A DNA stretch of 64,000 nt from Rosellinia necatrix (Eukaryota; Ascomycota; Sordariomycetes; Xylariales; Xylariaceae). Position 1 is the stretch's first letter; each line of letters starts with the position of its first letter. Under the pieces are notes generated by a model, which worked only from the letters and a program-made list of their open reading frames with translations, had not been told where the DNA came from and did no database searches. The stretch covers positions 3,596,001 to 3,660,000 of the forward strand of contig JAGYVD010000004.1 of the NCBI GenBank assembly GCA_021209875.1, given 5' to 3'. This document shows positions 11,997 to 24,330 of this stretch, piece after piece. The translations under genes and the position numbers were made by a program.

Positions 11997-14900
11997 ATTA
12001 TTTTTATTGTTTATATTATTATAAATAATATTTTTAACATTTTTTGTTTGTTTATAATTAATTTAAATAAAATATAGAAAATTAAAAAATAGGTTATTTT
12101 ATATTAATAACGTTTTTTTAGATTTATTTTTATTAAGCTTATTTAATTTAAGTTTAAGTTTAAATATTAAAAATATATTGTTTTAAATTTTTTTAAGCTT
12201 TGTTATTATTAATATTATTAAACTACTGCTGTTAAACTTTATATAGTTATATATATTAGGTTTATTTGCTGCTTTTAATTTTAAATATTATATAATAAAT
12301 AGTGCTGCTGCTACCGCTGTTAGTACTGCTTTTTGTTTTATTTATTTATATTAAAAGCTAATAAATATTATTTAAAAAATGTTTTATTAAAGCTGTATGA
12401 ATTTTATGTTTATTAATTAATTAAATAAATTATATTATAAAGCTGTTAAATATAATAGCTAACATTAGCGTTATATTTTGAAACATAAACATATTTTTTA
12501 GTATATATTTATTTTATATATTTTAATCGATTAATTAATATATAGCTAATAATATAAAATTAGTTTCTTATATATTTAATTAATAATTAAATATTTTTTA
12601 TTTTTCTGATTTTATTTTTAACGTTATAAGAAACCACTGTTATAAGTTTTATTAATTATTAATTAATTTAAAATAAACTATTTTAAACTTTAAAATTTTA
12701 TTACGTTAAATTTTTAATATTTTAATAAAAAATAAAATATTATAGCTTTAAAAACGTTTGTTTTTATAAATTTTTATGCTTTTTATATATTTTTAGCTGC
12801 TTTTAGCGCTTATATTTTTTTAGCTAGTTGTTTTTTTATTTGTTGCTTTTTTTATATTTTTTATTTCTGCTTTATTATAGTTTTTTTTGCTTGCTTTTAT
12901 TACGCAGCTTATACTTTTAAACGCTGTTTAAAAAGTTTAACAGTTTAAAGAATCCTGCTAAACTTAAAAACAAAAAAAAACGCTTTTATAAAAATTATAT
13001 AAAACTAAAAAGTTTTAAATATTTTAATTTTTTCAATTTTTTTTAATTAATTATTAAAAGTGTAAGCCAGCAGTTTATTGATTTTTTCTACATTATAATA
13101 TAAATCGTTTAAATTAAATAAAGCTTTAAAATATTTAAACCATATTTATATAAAATTCTTTATAAAATTATCTATTAATATTTAATTAATAAAAAATATT
13201 TTATTACAAACAAACTTTTTAATATTTTTATTAAAACTATATATTTTATATATTTATATGCTTAAGCTTTATAACAATTTTTAATGCTTATTAATTATTA
13301 AACAGATTATTTAAATATTATTTAAATAAATTATTTATATTTTTTAAGTTTAAAATAAAAATTTTAAAAAACTGTTTCAAAACTATTATTTTTTTAACTA
13401 TATAGTTTATAGCAATAATTTTAGCTTTTATTATAAAAATTAAAATTATGTTTTATTTAATAACTTTTTAAAAAATCGCACTTTTAAATAAAAATATAAT
13501 ACATTTATATAAAAAGCGCTTAATTTTTATATCGTTTATAAATACCACGTTTTTTATAATTAATAAAGCTTAAGCTGTTAAATCTTTGCATTTATATATA
13601 ATTTTAAAAAACTTTATATAATATAAATAACAGATTATTTAATCAGCTGTTTTTATATAATTTAAACTTAAATTTATAAAATATTTTAATAATAATATAG
13701 CTATAAACGCTATATTCAATTATAATATAATCGCTATATAAAATATTAAGCCGACCTTTTTTAATATATTTTAATATTTTTCTTAAACCTTATTTTATAT
13801 GTTTTAATAGTTTTTTATATAATAATAATGTTTTTAAAGTCCAGGCGTTATTAACTAAATTAAATTAAACTATGATTTTTGCATATATTGATTATATGTT
13901 AATATAATTGTTTTTTATATAATTATAAATTATTTTAATTTTTAAAACTAAGTAATATTTTTGGTTTTTAAGCTTATATGCTTTTTAATCCTGCTAATAA
14001 TTTTTAAGCTAATTTTTATTATTTTTTTATATATAACTAAATAATCGTTTATATGAAATAAAATAAATATTTTATAATTTAAAATATAAAACCAACATAG
14101 TTTTTATTAAATATAATTAATTTAAAACGTTTTAAAATATTCAAAAAAATTTATATGATAATAATAAAACGTTTTATAGCTTATATAAAGCTTTATTTAA
14201 TAGCATAGCTTTTTTCTGCTGCTTAAAACTGTTTAGGATTAAATATATAATAAAAGATTTGCTATTTTTAAACCATTTAAAAATATTAATATTATATTAA
14301 ACTATTTAATTTTTAAATTAAAATATATACTGATTATTATTATTATTCAAAAAATTATTATAAATATTATAATATATATTAATTAAAACATATTTATTAT
14401 TTATAGATTTTTTATATAACTAGTTTTATTTTATAAACTTTTAAAAAAACTTTTATAAAAGTTTTTAATAAAGTTATTTTAATATATTTAATTTTTAAAC
14501 TAGCTTTTAATTAATTAGCTTTATATTATTATATTATAGCTGCAAATATAACATATAATATTTTATATTTACAATTTTCAAAATATAAAGCTTTTATTTA
14601 TTTTAAAAAAAAAATTTTTATGAAAGTATTTTAAAATAACTTTTTAATAAATTAATTTTTTGCTTTTATATGTATTATCGTAGTAAATATTAAGCTTTTT
14701 ATTTAGTTTTTACGTTTAATTCTATAGCTTGATCTGTTTATAAATAAAAATATTTTATATATATATTTATATTTTATCCAGGCTTTTCCTAGCTTTTTAT
14801 TAATTATTTAGCTAGCTAAAATTAGCTTTTCATTAGCCTGCTTAATAATTAACGTTTTTATTATTATAAAATTTATAGCGTTTTTAAAGCGTTATAAATA

Positions 14901-17884
14901 ATTATTTTTTTTACGTGTTATAGTTGCTTTATTTTTAAAGCTTTTTACTAAAGCTATTTTTAGCTTAAAAATTAAATTTAAAATCATAAGTTTTTACTAT
15001 TATATTTAAAAAGCTAGTTTTTAGCTTAAAATCTGCTCCGGCGGCGCATTTATTTTTAACTTATACTTATTAATGTAACTAACCGGGCTATAAATAAAAA
15101 TCTTTATAATAATTTTTATATTTTTAAAAGCTATATATAATATATTTTAAGTTTTTATTTATTATTTATTTTATGCTGCTGTCTATTTATTAAATCTAAA
15201 GCTTTTAGTTTTTTTACTACTGCTTATTTAATTTTAATAGCCAGTTTTTTTTGCGCCCCAAAATAAAACAGTTTTTCATTAAATTTAATATTTTTAATAA
15301 TAATTACTTTTTATAATTAAAAAACTTATACGTAATATAAATAAATTGCTTTATATTTAACTAAATATTTAATATAAGCTTAAACTTTAACTTTATATAT
15401 TTACTAGTTTTTAGCAGCAAACTTTTTCTCTTTATTAAATATATATAATATTTATATATATATATCTTGCTTTAATTTAATTATAAGTTGCTTATTAGCG
15501 CTTTTATTTAAGCTAGATTATATTATTAATAATATTATATTAATTAACGTTTAAATATATAATAAAAATATAAAAGTTCTAAGTTTTAAAAAGCTTTTAT
15601 TATATAGTTAAGCATTTATTTAAAGTATTTTTAGCTATAGTTTTAATAATAAGCCGGTTTTATTAAACAGTTTATTTATTTTATCGATTATTTTTTTACT
15701 AGCTTATTTAGTATTTCCGCCGGGTTTTTTAATATAAAACAAAAAAAACTTATTATTAATTCTTTTATTTTTGAGCTAAAGCTTATATTAAGTTTTATTT
15801 TTATAACCTATTATAAAAATATTTAAATCGTTTTTAATAATATAACCTGCAGGTTTATAACACTTTTTTATTTAGCATATCAATCGTTTAATTTTTAAAA
15901 AAACTTATATAATAGTTTTATTTATTAAAAATATATAAATTAATTTAATATATTAATTTTTAATTACTAAAATTTAGTTTAATTTATTATATTTTATTAA
16001 ATAATTAAACAGATTTTAATATAAAATTTAATAAAATTAAACAGTTTTTGATTTAAAAGTTGCTTAAATATTGATTATATTATGTATATAATAATATATA
16101 TTTTATATTTAATATATAAGATTTTATTAATCTGCATGTTTTTAGCTATATATATTAATGCTTATAAAATACAGCTTTTTAAATATCCTGATCGTTAATC
16201 CTAAAAGCTTTAAAGTTTTTTTTTAGCTTAAAAGATTTTGAAATAGCTTATAAGCTAAAATATATTTAAATTAATTAAATATAATATTTTATAATTATTA
16301 ATTAATATATTATCCGCTAAAATATATTTTTAAATCTAATCGTAAAAATACTCCTAAGTTGCCAGCAATCTTTTTAATAAAATTAAATTAATTACCGTAA
16401 AATTATATTAAAATTAAAATAATTTGAATTTTTATTATTAAAATTTATTGTAGTATTTAAATTATTGTTTTTTTTTATTTATTAACTTTTTTAATTTAAA
16501 TTAATAAACTTGCTACGTAAGTTTTTATAAGGTATATAAAGCTACCGCTTTTTATTTTTTTTTTAATTTTCATAATATTAATCCAGATCTTATTAAACTA
16601 ATATATATTAATTTTATTCATCGTAAACTAAAGTTTATTATAAAGCTTAAAAAGCTAAAAATCAATATCTCTAGCTTTATTTAAATATATACATTTATAA
16701 CTTTTTTAGCTGGCTAAATTATTTTCACGGGTTTTTAAACTTTACTGTTTAAATATGCTGTCGCGCTAGCTAAAATTCCGCTTTACGTTTATTAGCTTAT
16801 TAAGCTTACAAACACTTTAGACCTACTTTTTTTATTTTTTAGCTTATATTTACAAATTATAATATTAAAAATCTTGCTATACTTTATTAAAATAAACATA
16901 TTTTTTTTAATAGCTTGCGTTTAATTAACATAATAAATTATTAACGTTTTTATCTAAGCGTTATATAAGCACTTATTACTATTAAAAAATTTTACTGCAA
17001 ATATTTTATTTACGTTAAAAAGCTTTAAAATTACCGCTTTTTAATATACTTGTTTTTATTTTTTTATATTATATTATTATTTTAACTCTGCTTTTAAAAG
17101 CTTTTATAATAATTATTTAATACTTTTATTAAATAATAATTTAAAAAATAAATAAAACAAGCAAAATTATATTACGTAAAACAGAAATTAAATCTTTAAA
17201 TATAAAATTAAAGTTTTTAATATTTATATTCATAACGATTTTTATATATATCATATCGTTTATTTTATTAATTTATTTATATATAATTATATAGCGCGCT
17301 TAAAAATAAGCTTTATTTTAAGGCTAAATCAAATATTCTACTTAAACATTTAAAAGCTTAATAATAATTTTTTAAATAATAAGTTTAAAAATATTAAGTA
17401 TTAAAAAGTTTTTGCTGTTAGGATTTTTATACAAAGCTTTTTATACGTGCATTTTATATATGTTATGCATTTTTTTTACCTGCTTAAAATATGCTGCCGC
17501 TAACTTCTACGTTAATTATAAAAAAATTAAATTAAAATTATATGCTAGGCTTTTATTATTAAAGTTAATAAACGCTTAAATACTTTTTATTTAAACGTAA
17601 TGCTTTAAACAGATATACTAGCTATTTTAATTATAAATAGTTTTTAAAAAAGCATTTGTTTTAATTATTATAATTAAAGCTATTATTACAAAAATAAAAA
17701 TAACGCTGTACTTATTTTAAAAACTATAGCAGAATTAAAAGCTTTAAAACTAAAATATAAAAAATTTAGTTAAAAATAATAATAATAGCTATATAGAATT
17801 TAAATAAATAATTTTATATTATAAAATTAAATAAATTACAGCTTTTAAAAAAAATACCGGTTTAATAATAAACTAAGCTTATAA

Positions 17885-18198
17885 CTTTAATAAAAATATA
17901 AATTAATGTATAAAAATTGATTAATTAATTAAAATATAGTAATACTTTAAAAATATTTAATATAAATAATCGAATTTATTAAAAAGCTTTTTTTTAATAT
18001 AATAAACTATAGGTATTTATATATATTAATTACGTAGTAAGAACGATTTTAAAAGTTGTTCCTGCCCCGCGCGCGTAACGCTTGCAAATGCAGCATTAGA
18101 ATTATATTTTGCAAATATGCATCCTCTGCTTAAAAAATCCCTAAAATAAGGATTCCTGGCTTAATTGCCAAGCTGTTCCATACTACTGTTACATAACA
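17885..18198 (+). repeat. Family B terminal repeat, right copy
   Basis: This is the best-preserved plus-strand B repeat. It retains TGCCCCGCGCGCGTAACG, ATCCTCTGC, AAGGATTCCTGG and CTTAATTGCCAAGCTG, the last two being parts of small hairpins. It ends near ACATAACA. Confidence 0.76.
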
Positions 18199-20377
18199 TT
18201 TAGCATTTTTTATTAAACATTTAATAAGTTTATATTAAAAAAAATTAAATAAATAATATCATCTTTTTAGTTTTTTATTAAAATATTTAATAAAAGTTTT
18301 TTTTTAATTTTTCTATTATAATATATTTATGCTATAATAAGTTTTATTTTTAAGCTTTTAATTAATTATTATTAATAAATAATAATATTTTATTGTTAAT
18401 ACCAGCATGACTTCTTTTTAAAATCTATTATAGTTAAACTTATTTACAGAATATCTGTTTAAATGATCTCTACGCTTAATAATAAATTCCACGCCCCTGT
18501 GTATTATAATCTCTTTTATGTCCTTTATAAATAACGCCACGTTATATATTTAACGCATAGCCTCTACTTTTAAAATTGTTATATAAAAAAATTCTATTAT
18601 ATATTTAAAATCTATTATAGTTTTACATCTTATTATAGTTCTTAAAGCGTTTTTAGCTTTTATAAGGTTTTTATAGGTTTTACGACCACGTTATATTATA
18701 AAGTTACTGTTTTATTAATTTTTTCTTAATTAAAAAATATTATTTATTAATTTTTATATTAAAAAATAATAGTTTGAATAATAAAAAAATAAAAGTTATA
18801 AAACAAAAAAAATTGTTTTGTTTTTTATTATAATATAGTAATATAGTTTTATATGTTTTTATCTTTTTAACATAATTAAAATACTAGTTTAAGCTAATAA
18901 ATGCCATTATTTTTTTTATAGCTGTTATAAATTTAAATAAAACTAGTTCTATATATAACTATAAAATATTTTTATAATATTTTATTTTAAGCTTATTCAA
19001 TATATATTTACAATTAACGCTTATTATTACTTTAATAAAATTATTTAATATATTTATTTATTAACGCTAAACGTTGCTTTAAAATAATTAAAAAAATTAT
19101 TTTATAATATTTTGTTTTAATGAAGTTTAAAACACTTTATTTTATCAAAGTTGCAAAAAAATAAACATTTCTTTAATAAGTATTTTTCTAACTATAATAT
19201 AATTGCCTACTTTAATAATATTTAATTCCTACTTAATATAAAAACTAATCGTTTAAAAATAATATTAGCTGTTTTAAATATATTATTTATTATATTTTTA
19301 ACGTTATTATTTTATATAAAACTTATATTACTATAGCTATCTCTATTATATAACGCTAGAAATTTTGATTAAATAATGCTTAAAAAAACAGATTTAAAAA
19401 AAATAAAAATAAAAGTAGTAATAATAGCAGGTTGAATAATAAAAATAATAAAATATAAATGAATAAAAAATCTGTTTTTTTAAACGTTATAATATTATAT
19501 TTTTAATATTTTTAATATAAAAATAGTTTTAACTTTAAAATTTGAAAAAAAAGTTTAAATAAATTTATTTAAACAATAAAATAAAAATCTACACATAACT
19601 ACTTTTAATAAAATAAGCTTGTCAGCTTTATGTATTATTTTAAGCTTTATATATATTAATTATTTATTTTTAAAATACAACTTAAAATCAATGCTTTTAA
19701 ATCTTATTATATATATTTCTTTTAAAAAAAATAATAAAAGTTTTAAAAATTTATTAAGTTTAAAATTAAAGTTTAAAAATTTAATAAACAGCGTTTAATT
19801 TATTTTTAAATCTAAAATGTTATATAGTTGTTTTAAAAAAAGTAGCTATTTAACAGCAAAAATAATATTTTATTAATTTAATAAATCTATAAAACTAAAA
19901 AGCTTTTGTAGCAAAAATTATTAATAAAAATAAAACTATTAAAAAATAAGCTGTTATTATAGCAAAATAAAACAGATATGATAAACAAAAATATCTTTAA
20001 ATTATATATTATTTTTAAACTATACATTTATATTTAAATTATAAATTTTACTAAAAATTTTGTAAATAACGCATTAATACTAATACCTACAAAATTTATT
20101 AATAACAAACCATAAAAATTTAATAATAACGTAATCATTTTTTTAAAAAAAAAAAAAAGCTAAAGCTTGTCGAAATAAAAAAAACAAATATTTTAACACA
20201 AAATATAAAAAAAAGCAGCTAAAAATCAAGCTTAACAAAAAAACATATATTTTACTAAATTAAACAAAATATATTTAAAAAAAAATAAGTCTGCCGAAAA
20301 ACTAACCGTTTTATGAAAAAAAAACAAAAAAAAATCGACTAAAGTTGATAGCTCTTAAATAATAAGCTTCAAATAAT
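18199..20377 (-). mobile_element. C-element interior adjoining its 5' LTR
   Basis: Read on the minus strand it aligns with 27.6-29.7 kb of the inverted C copy (positions sum to about 47,975), with strong anchors at 18,850-19,120 against 28,850-29,120. The part nearest the LTR is purine-rich on the plus strand. No frame survives. Confidence 0.65.
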
Positions 20378-20547
20378 TGAAAAAAATTAATTTATTATCT
20401 ATCTCTTAGGCTAGTATATATCTATTCCTAAAAGCCTTCCGAAAAAAAGCTTCACTAAAAGAGAGCTTCCGAAAGAAAAGCTTCCCTAAAGAAGTCGTCC
20501 GTCAGAATAGCTTCACCAAAAAAGTCGTCCGTCGGGATGGCTTCACA
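20378..20547 (-). repeat. Family C terminal repeat, copy 2 (probable 5' LTR)
   Basis: This is the clearest C repeat. Two tandem 30-bp units begin at 20,492 and 20,522 (AAGTCGTCCGTC, then AGAATAGCTTCAC or GGGATGGCTTCAC), preceded by diverged GAAAGCTTCC units. Its right edge GGCTTCACA coincides with renewed A-family sequence. Confidence 0.77.
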
Positions 20548-23500
20548 AGGCTTTTTTTTAAAAAAAAGTTGTTAATATAATTAACGTGACTAGTATAGCA
20601 AACGCAACTAACGCGATTTATATAATAAAAACGCTTATAATAAAAACAGGCAAATAGTTAAACAAACCGCTAAAGCTTAAAATCCAGAAGGTTTTATTAA
20701 TATTAAAAATAAAAAAACTTAGTAAAAAGGACAAAATTAAAGCTTTAAATAAATCATTATTTATATAAACAAAGATATTATAACGCTAGAAATTTTTAAG
20801 TTGTTGTAAAAAATATTTAATATTTAAAAAATTAAAATATTATTAATATATTATATATAAAAACTCCTTTGAGTTAATCATTAGCAATAAATAAAGCTAA
20901 ATTTTTAATTATATTTTTTAGCGTATATAATTAAAAAACAGTTAATATAATATTTAATAAGCTTTATAAGCAAAAGAAAATAAATTAAATTAATAGTTTT
21001 TTTTTTATATATTTAACTTTTATTATATACTTTATATATAAAAAAAACTATATATACGTTTAATAATTAATTTATAGATTTTAAAAAAAATAACTGATTT
21101 AAATCACTACCTGTTGCTGTTATAATCTATAGTTATTATTTTAATTAAAAAATTTTATTTAGCTATTATAAACATAACTATATTTTTTATTGATTTATAG
21201 TATATTTTAACTATTAAAACTAATTTATAATAATAAAATTTTTAAAACTAAAATAATTAATAGTAGCTTTAATAAGATTTTATAACACGCTTATATATAT
21301 TTAACGTTTTATAAATGAATTATTTTATTTTTATAAATATTATTATAGAGCTTTTATTAATAATAATATTATTTTTAACATATTAAAACAAATTATTTAG
21401 TGTATTTATGTAATATTTTATTTTGTTTAATAAAAACTTTTTTGGTTTTTAAACAAAACATTTATTATATATTTTTTTGTTAAACTATTAAGCTTTTAAA
21501 TAAACGTTTTAAGTTTATTAATAACAAAAGAACAACTAGCAGTATTTAAAAACTTTAAATTTTTAAATAAATTAAAAATTTGAAAATAATATTTAAAACG
21601 CACAGGATTTTTTATATATTATTATTATATTATATTAAAGTTGCAAACCTTTTATGAAAACATAAACCAAAGTTATTTGATAAAAAACGTAAAATAAAAT
21701 AATATAAAATTAATAATTATAATAAACGTTAAATATATTATTAGTTTATATATTTTAAATAAATTATAGCTGAATTAAAAATATTTAAAAGTTTTAAAAC
21801 TTAATTAATTTATACATAATATTTTATTATTATAATTTTATAAAAATATCATATACATAAATAAATCGCTTGTTAAAAACTTTTAAATTAATATTATTTT
21901 ATATTAAAAATAAGTATATATAAAAACCAAAATTAATAATTTTAAATATATAAATATTGCTGGTAATATTTTTAAAGCGCTATATATTATAACTAAAAAT
22001 AAAATATACATTTTCCGAGCTAAAAATAGCTTATATAGTTGAAGTATTTTCATAGTTGTAAATTATAATTAAACTTTTAACTGATTTCATAGTTTTTTAT
22101 AAAATATTTAAGAATAAAAAATATATTAAATTAAATTAAGCGTAATAATAAATTTATAAACTATATAAACAAATGTTTAATTAACGCGTTTATATATTTA
22201 TTATAATATAAATTATATATGCTAAACAGACTAAACTTTGTTTTAAATATATTTAATCAATTAAAAAATATTACCAACTTAATAAATATTAAAAAAAAAG
22301 TTTAAACCGATAAAAATTAATATTAAAAATATATAAATAATATATTTAGAACTAATAATAAAAAATAAGAAAAGCTAAAATTATAACAGAGTATATTAAA
22401 GATTTTAAATATTAAAAAGTTTTAAAAACGATGTATAAAAGCAATAAAAACGTTAATTTATTACAAAGTAAGCAGAAGTATTAGCTACATAATTCTTATT
22501 ATTTAATTAAAATATATTAAATAATATTATTTTTATTTAAAATTATAAATTTACTTTTAAATTTTAAATAAAGCTTTAAAAAGCTACAAAAGCAAAACTT
22601 TTTATACCAACCCCTTATTATTTATAAAATAATAGTTTGTTTAAACAAAAAAATTAAATAATAAAAATTGCTATTTAGTACTATTTATATATACATATAT
22701 TTAAACTACGATTAAATAAATATATTACGGTTTTTATAGTAAAACTTACATCAAATATATTTAAAACTTATTAATTTATTAATTTATAAACAGCTTTTTA
22801 AAATTTAGCTATTTATATTAAACAATATTTTTACTCATATAAAAATAAATATAAGTATTAAAATAGCTAAATTATAAAAAACATTTTATAATAATATAAA
22901 ATGAGCAATAAATTTTATAGTAGTATATAAAAATCATATTATAATAATAAATATGAAACTAATAAAATTTAACAAAAAAATATAATATATTTAAATTTTT
23001 GTTTAAAATATTATTTTTTAAAAAGCTATGCAAAAATATTTTTAATAACCTGTAAAACTAAAAAATTAAAAGATTAGCATACAAGTTAAAATTACTAAAA
23101 GCTTTTGATATTTATTTTATTATTTTAGTTATATATTTATTATTTAAAAACATAAGCGAAAACTTTTTTATTATAAAATAGTAGTACTAGGCCTACTGCT
23201 GCAAAAACCAAACTTAAAAAATATATATATATATATATATTTAAAATTAAAATAATTTTTAAGCATTAAATCAATCGTATTAAAAACAGATGCGATTATT
23301 TTATCAAATAAAAAAAATATAGTTATAAAAACAACTAGTAAAAATCAAAGTAGCAACTATGTAGTACTAAAAAACTAATTAAAAAATGTTAAAATTAAAA
23401 AAAAATAAACCTTAGCTAAAAAAATTAAAAAAAAGCCGTGGCCGACCTTATAAGCAGTAAAAAAAAAAGTTATAATTATTAAAAATAATAACGCTTTATT

Positions 23501-23695
23501 ATGGCCTCAGCACTTAACAGAGTTAAAAAAAAGGGGGCTTTTTATTTAGCTAGCTGCGCTAGCTAAATAAAGATTATATAGCTTAAATAAAATAACTTAG
23601 CTTAAAAGGCTTCTGGTCCCTGCTGGACCAGAAGCCTCTATTTAATCTATATTATACTTTTACAGACTTAATACTATACTGCCCCTAGTAATCCT
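20548..23695 (-). mobile_element. Family A retroelement, right part of the split minus-strand copy
   Basis: Read on the minus strand from the terminal repeat at 23,695 downward, this aligns over at least 3 kb with 41,630-45,190 of the other A copy. Anchors include the sequences around 23,300 (42,000), 22,700 (42,600) and 20,750 (45,020). The differences are mostly transitions. The match ends where the C element starts and resumes left of 2,938. Confidence 0.75.
23520..23695 (-). repeat. Family A terminal repeat, copy 1 (inverted)
   Basis: It contains a hairpin of 12-bp arms at 23,608-23,636 (GGCTTCTGGTCC / GGACCAGAAGCC). A second palindrome lies at about 23,543-23,571 (TTTAGCTAGC / GCTAGCTAAA). 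It is shared with 31.4, 41.6 and 49.6 kb. Confidence 0.78.
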
Positions 23696-24002
23696 TACTA
23701 TATATTTTATGTTTTTAGTTTATATTTATAACGTTTATATTTATATTTTTACGTTTAAATAAGCAGAAACTGTATTTATAACTTTATTATTTATAATAAA
23801 AGCTTTTTTTTAATTTTTGTAAAAAAAGTTTTTGGGTTTATATTATTTTTATAAGCTTAGCAGCTGCGTCATATATTTAACAAGTTTTATTTTTATTTTT
23901 ACTGCTGTTAATACTACTGCTGCTAGTTTTTAAGGTTTTTTTTTTTTTATTAAATGTTTTAGTAACTTTTTATTTTTTTTATTTTTTAAATTTTATATTA
24001 GT
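23696..24002. other. AT-rich spacer, nothing recognised
   Basis: About 300 bases lie between the A and B repeats. A short CTG-like patch (TACTGCTGTTAATACTACTG) is the only visible structure. Confidence 0.5.
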
Positions 24003-24330
24003 TTGATATGATAGTAGTGTGGAACGGCTTGGCAATTAAGCCAGGAATCGTTATTTTAAGGATCCCCTCAGCAGAGGATACATATACGTAAAATATAGTT
24101 CTAATGCTGCACTTGCAAGCGTTACGCGCGCAGGCTAGAAATTATTGTTTAAATCGTTTTTGTTACATAATTAATAAATTTAAATATTTATAGCTTAGTA
24201 TATTAAATAAACGCTTTGTGATAAATTTAATTATTTATATTAAATATTTTTGAAATATTATGATGTTTTTAATAATTAATAAACTTTTTTATAAATTAAT
24301 TTATATTTTTATTAAAGTTATAAGCTTGGT
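24003..24330 (-). repeat. Family B terminal repeat, inverted copy
   Basis: It carries GCTTGGCAATTAAGCCAGG and GCAAGCGTTACGCGCGCAGG, the complements of the plus-strand copies, with the same AT-rich remainder. Confidence 0.76.

Larger units (their letters stand above)
10817..18201. mobile_element. Family B LTR retrotransposon, two LTRs, nested in the C element
   Basis: Direct repeats of about 320 bp lie at both ends (10,817-11,140 and 17,885-18,198), giving a 7.4-kb element. The sequence just inside the right repeat (about 17,640-17,884) also adjoins the inverted B repeat at 24.0-24.3 kb, whereas the sequence outside the left repeat does not. That is expected for LTRs of one element. The word AGCAT occurs directly before the left end (10,812-10,816) and at 18,202-18,206, a possible but weak target duplication. 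All reading frames are destroyed. Confidence 0.7.
2938..20547 (-). mobile_element. Family C LTR retrotransposon inserted into family A, itself interrupted by family B
   Basis: The ends are direct repeats of 170-180 bp (2,938-3,116 and 20,378-20,547). On the minus strand each begins TGTGAAGC or its mutated form and ends CTCCA or a mutated form, giving TG...CA ends. On that strand the sequence just before the 2,938-3,116 repeat contains GGAGG, a candidate polypurine tract. This suggests a minus-strand element with its 5' LTR at 20.5 kb and its 3' LTR at 3.0 kb. A-family sequence flanks both sides and is contiguous in the other A copy. Without the B insertion the element would be about 10 kb, long for a single LTR element, so more nesting is likely. 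No intact coding sequence remains and the target-site duplication is not clear. Confidence 0.68.
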
